Source of the DNA: Panacagrimonas sp052389915
GTDB taxonomy: Bacteria; Pseudomonadota; Gammaproteobacteria; Nevskiales; Nevskiaceae
NCBI GenBank assembly: GCA_052389915.1
Contig: JBQTHL010000014.1
Span: forward strand, 186,001 to 250,000
Length of the DNA stretch: 64,000 nucleotides
Reading direction: 5' to 3'
Part shown: positions 63,345-64,000 of the stretch, piece after piece
How the letters are laid out: each line of letters begins with the position of its first letter
Position numbering within the stretch: position 1 is the first letter of the stretch
The notes under the pieces: model-generated
The model's database searches: none
What the model saw: only the letters and a program-made list of their open reading frames with translations
Told to the model about the DNA's origin: nothing
Made by a program: the position numbers and the translations under genes

Positions 63345-64000
63345 CAGATGATGACCAGCTCGGCGCGCAGCGCGCCGGCCTGCTTGAGCGCTTCGAGGAT
63401 GGCCACGAGATCGCCGGGCGAAGCACCGATCTGGTTGATCGCGCGCACGAGTTCATCGAGCGATGTGCCGCCATCGAGCACGAATATCTTGCCGCCGGTC
63501 TGACTCACTTCGATGGAGCTGCGCGGCACCACCACGGTCTGCCCGTCCGAGAACGGCCCGGGCTGACTGACCGCTGGCTTCTCCGAAATCGTCACGGACA
63601 AGGTGCCGTGCGACACCGCGGCCGGCAACACGCGCACGTTGCTTCCGACCACCACCGTGCCGGTGCGCGAGTTGACGATCACGCGCGCCGCGCCTTCACC
63701 GGGCTGCACGTCGAGATTTTCGAGTTCCGAGAGAAAAGCCACACGCGCCGCCGGATCGGCCGGGCCGCGCACCGCGACCGTCACCGGGTCGAGCGCGCGT
63801 GCGAACTCGCCGCCGAGCAACTGGTTGATGCCCGACGCGAGTCGCGCCGCCGTCGTGAAGTCAGGCGTGTGCAGGTCAAGACGGATTTCTGGATCGGCAT
63901 CGAAGTTCGATGCGACCGCGCGCTCCACCGTGGCGCCATTCGGTATGCGGCCCGAGCTGGGAATGTTGACCGAGACGCGGGAACCATCTTTTCCGCTCAC
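63344..64000 (-). CDS. flgI: Flagellar P-ring protein FlgI, 5' part cut off by the window edge
   Basis: The 218 C-terminal residues are present: IPNGATVERAV, DPVTVAVRGP-like, ARVIVNSRTGTVVVGSNVRV, HGTLSVTISEKPAVSQPGPFS and SLDELVRAINQIGASPGDLVAILEALKQAGALRAEL are the conserved FlgI end. Builds the periplasmic P-ring around the rod. The gene continues to the right of the window. Its TGA overlaps the flgJ ATG. Confidence 0.96.
   Translation of the reverse strand: MSGKDGSRVSVNIPSSGRIPNGATVERAVASNFDADPEIRLDLHTPDFTTAARLASGINQLLGGEFARALDPVTVAVRGPADPAARVAFLSELENLDVQPGEGAARVIVNSRTGTVVVGSNVRVLPAAVSHGTLSVTISEKPAVSQPGPFSDGQTVVVPRSSIEVSQTGGKIFVLDGGTSLDELVRAINQIGASPGDLVAILEALKQAGALRAELVII

Overview
The window is chromosomal DNA of high GC content from a motile, Gram-negative proteobacterium. 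Outer-membrane proteins, LpxH, a lipoprotein-type NlpC/P60 enzyme and a polar-type flagellar cluster show this. The order alaC-hom-thrC, the run flgI-flgJ-flgK-flgL-fliC-flaG-fliD-fliS-PilZ and a DUF3034-type porin-like protein point to Gammaproteobacteria around Xanthomonadales/Nevskiales. That placement is an inference; no rRNA is present. Many genes use GTG or TTG starts. The chromosome is peppered with REP-like inverted repeats of the type GTAGGAGGGGC...GCCCCTCCTAC.

Layout. 1-3.6 kb: a truncated Baeyer-Villiger monooxygenase divergent from a TetR regulator, a metallo-beta-lactamase-fold protein, msrA and a GFA-family protein. 3.7-8 kb: a leftward threonine operon (alaC-hom-GNAT-thrC). 8-15.5 kb: a hydrolase, ahpC (with an OxyR-like operator) and trxB, a GST, an NlpC/P60 lipoprotein, an Fe/2OG dioxygenase and glycogen phosphorylase. 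15.5-17.1 kb: an ECF sigma factor of the ECF42 type with its YCII/DGPF partner. 17.3-22 kb: a leftward cluster encoding an extracytoplasmic flavin system (ApbE, EF-hand protein, PepSY membrane protein, FMN-binding protein), an exported truncated hemoglobin and a DUF3034 outer-membrane protein. 22.8-31.4 kb: an OmpA protein fused to an amicyanin-like copper domain, a BON protein, small hypotheticals, a PQQ quinohemoprotein dehydrogenase with a lanthanide-type Asp, an MFS transporter and two secreted proteins of unknown function.

31.6-38.3 kb: a large hybrid histidine kinase with its response regulator, then rpsP-rimM-trmD-rplS. 38.5-47 kb: the aerobic benzoyl-CoA (box) pathway: boxA, a small membrane protein, boxB, boxC, boxR and a divergent benzoate-CoA ligase, with TGCA-N6-TGCA operators between them. 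47-52.6 kb: a class II aldolase-family protein, a serine hydrolase, a methyltransferase, dusA, a cyclophilin and lpxH. 52.6-64 kb: flagellar late genes, interrupted by a Cpx-like envelope-stress module (Spy/CpxP divergent from a CpxR/CpxA-like pair, with a GTAAA-N5-GTAAA box between them). flgI runs off the right edge.

The strongest candidates for something undescribed are: (1) the flavinylation operon carrying an exported truncated hemoglobin and an ApbE with altered metal ligands; (2) the OmpA-amicyanin fusion; and (3) REP-like repeats that lie in frame inside three coding sequences (hybrid kinase, boxA, flgJ) and supply the 3' ends of three more.
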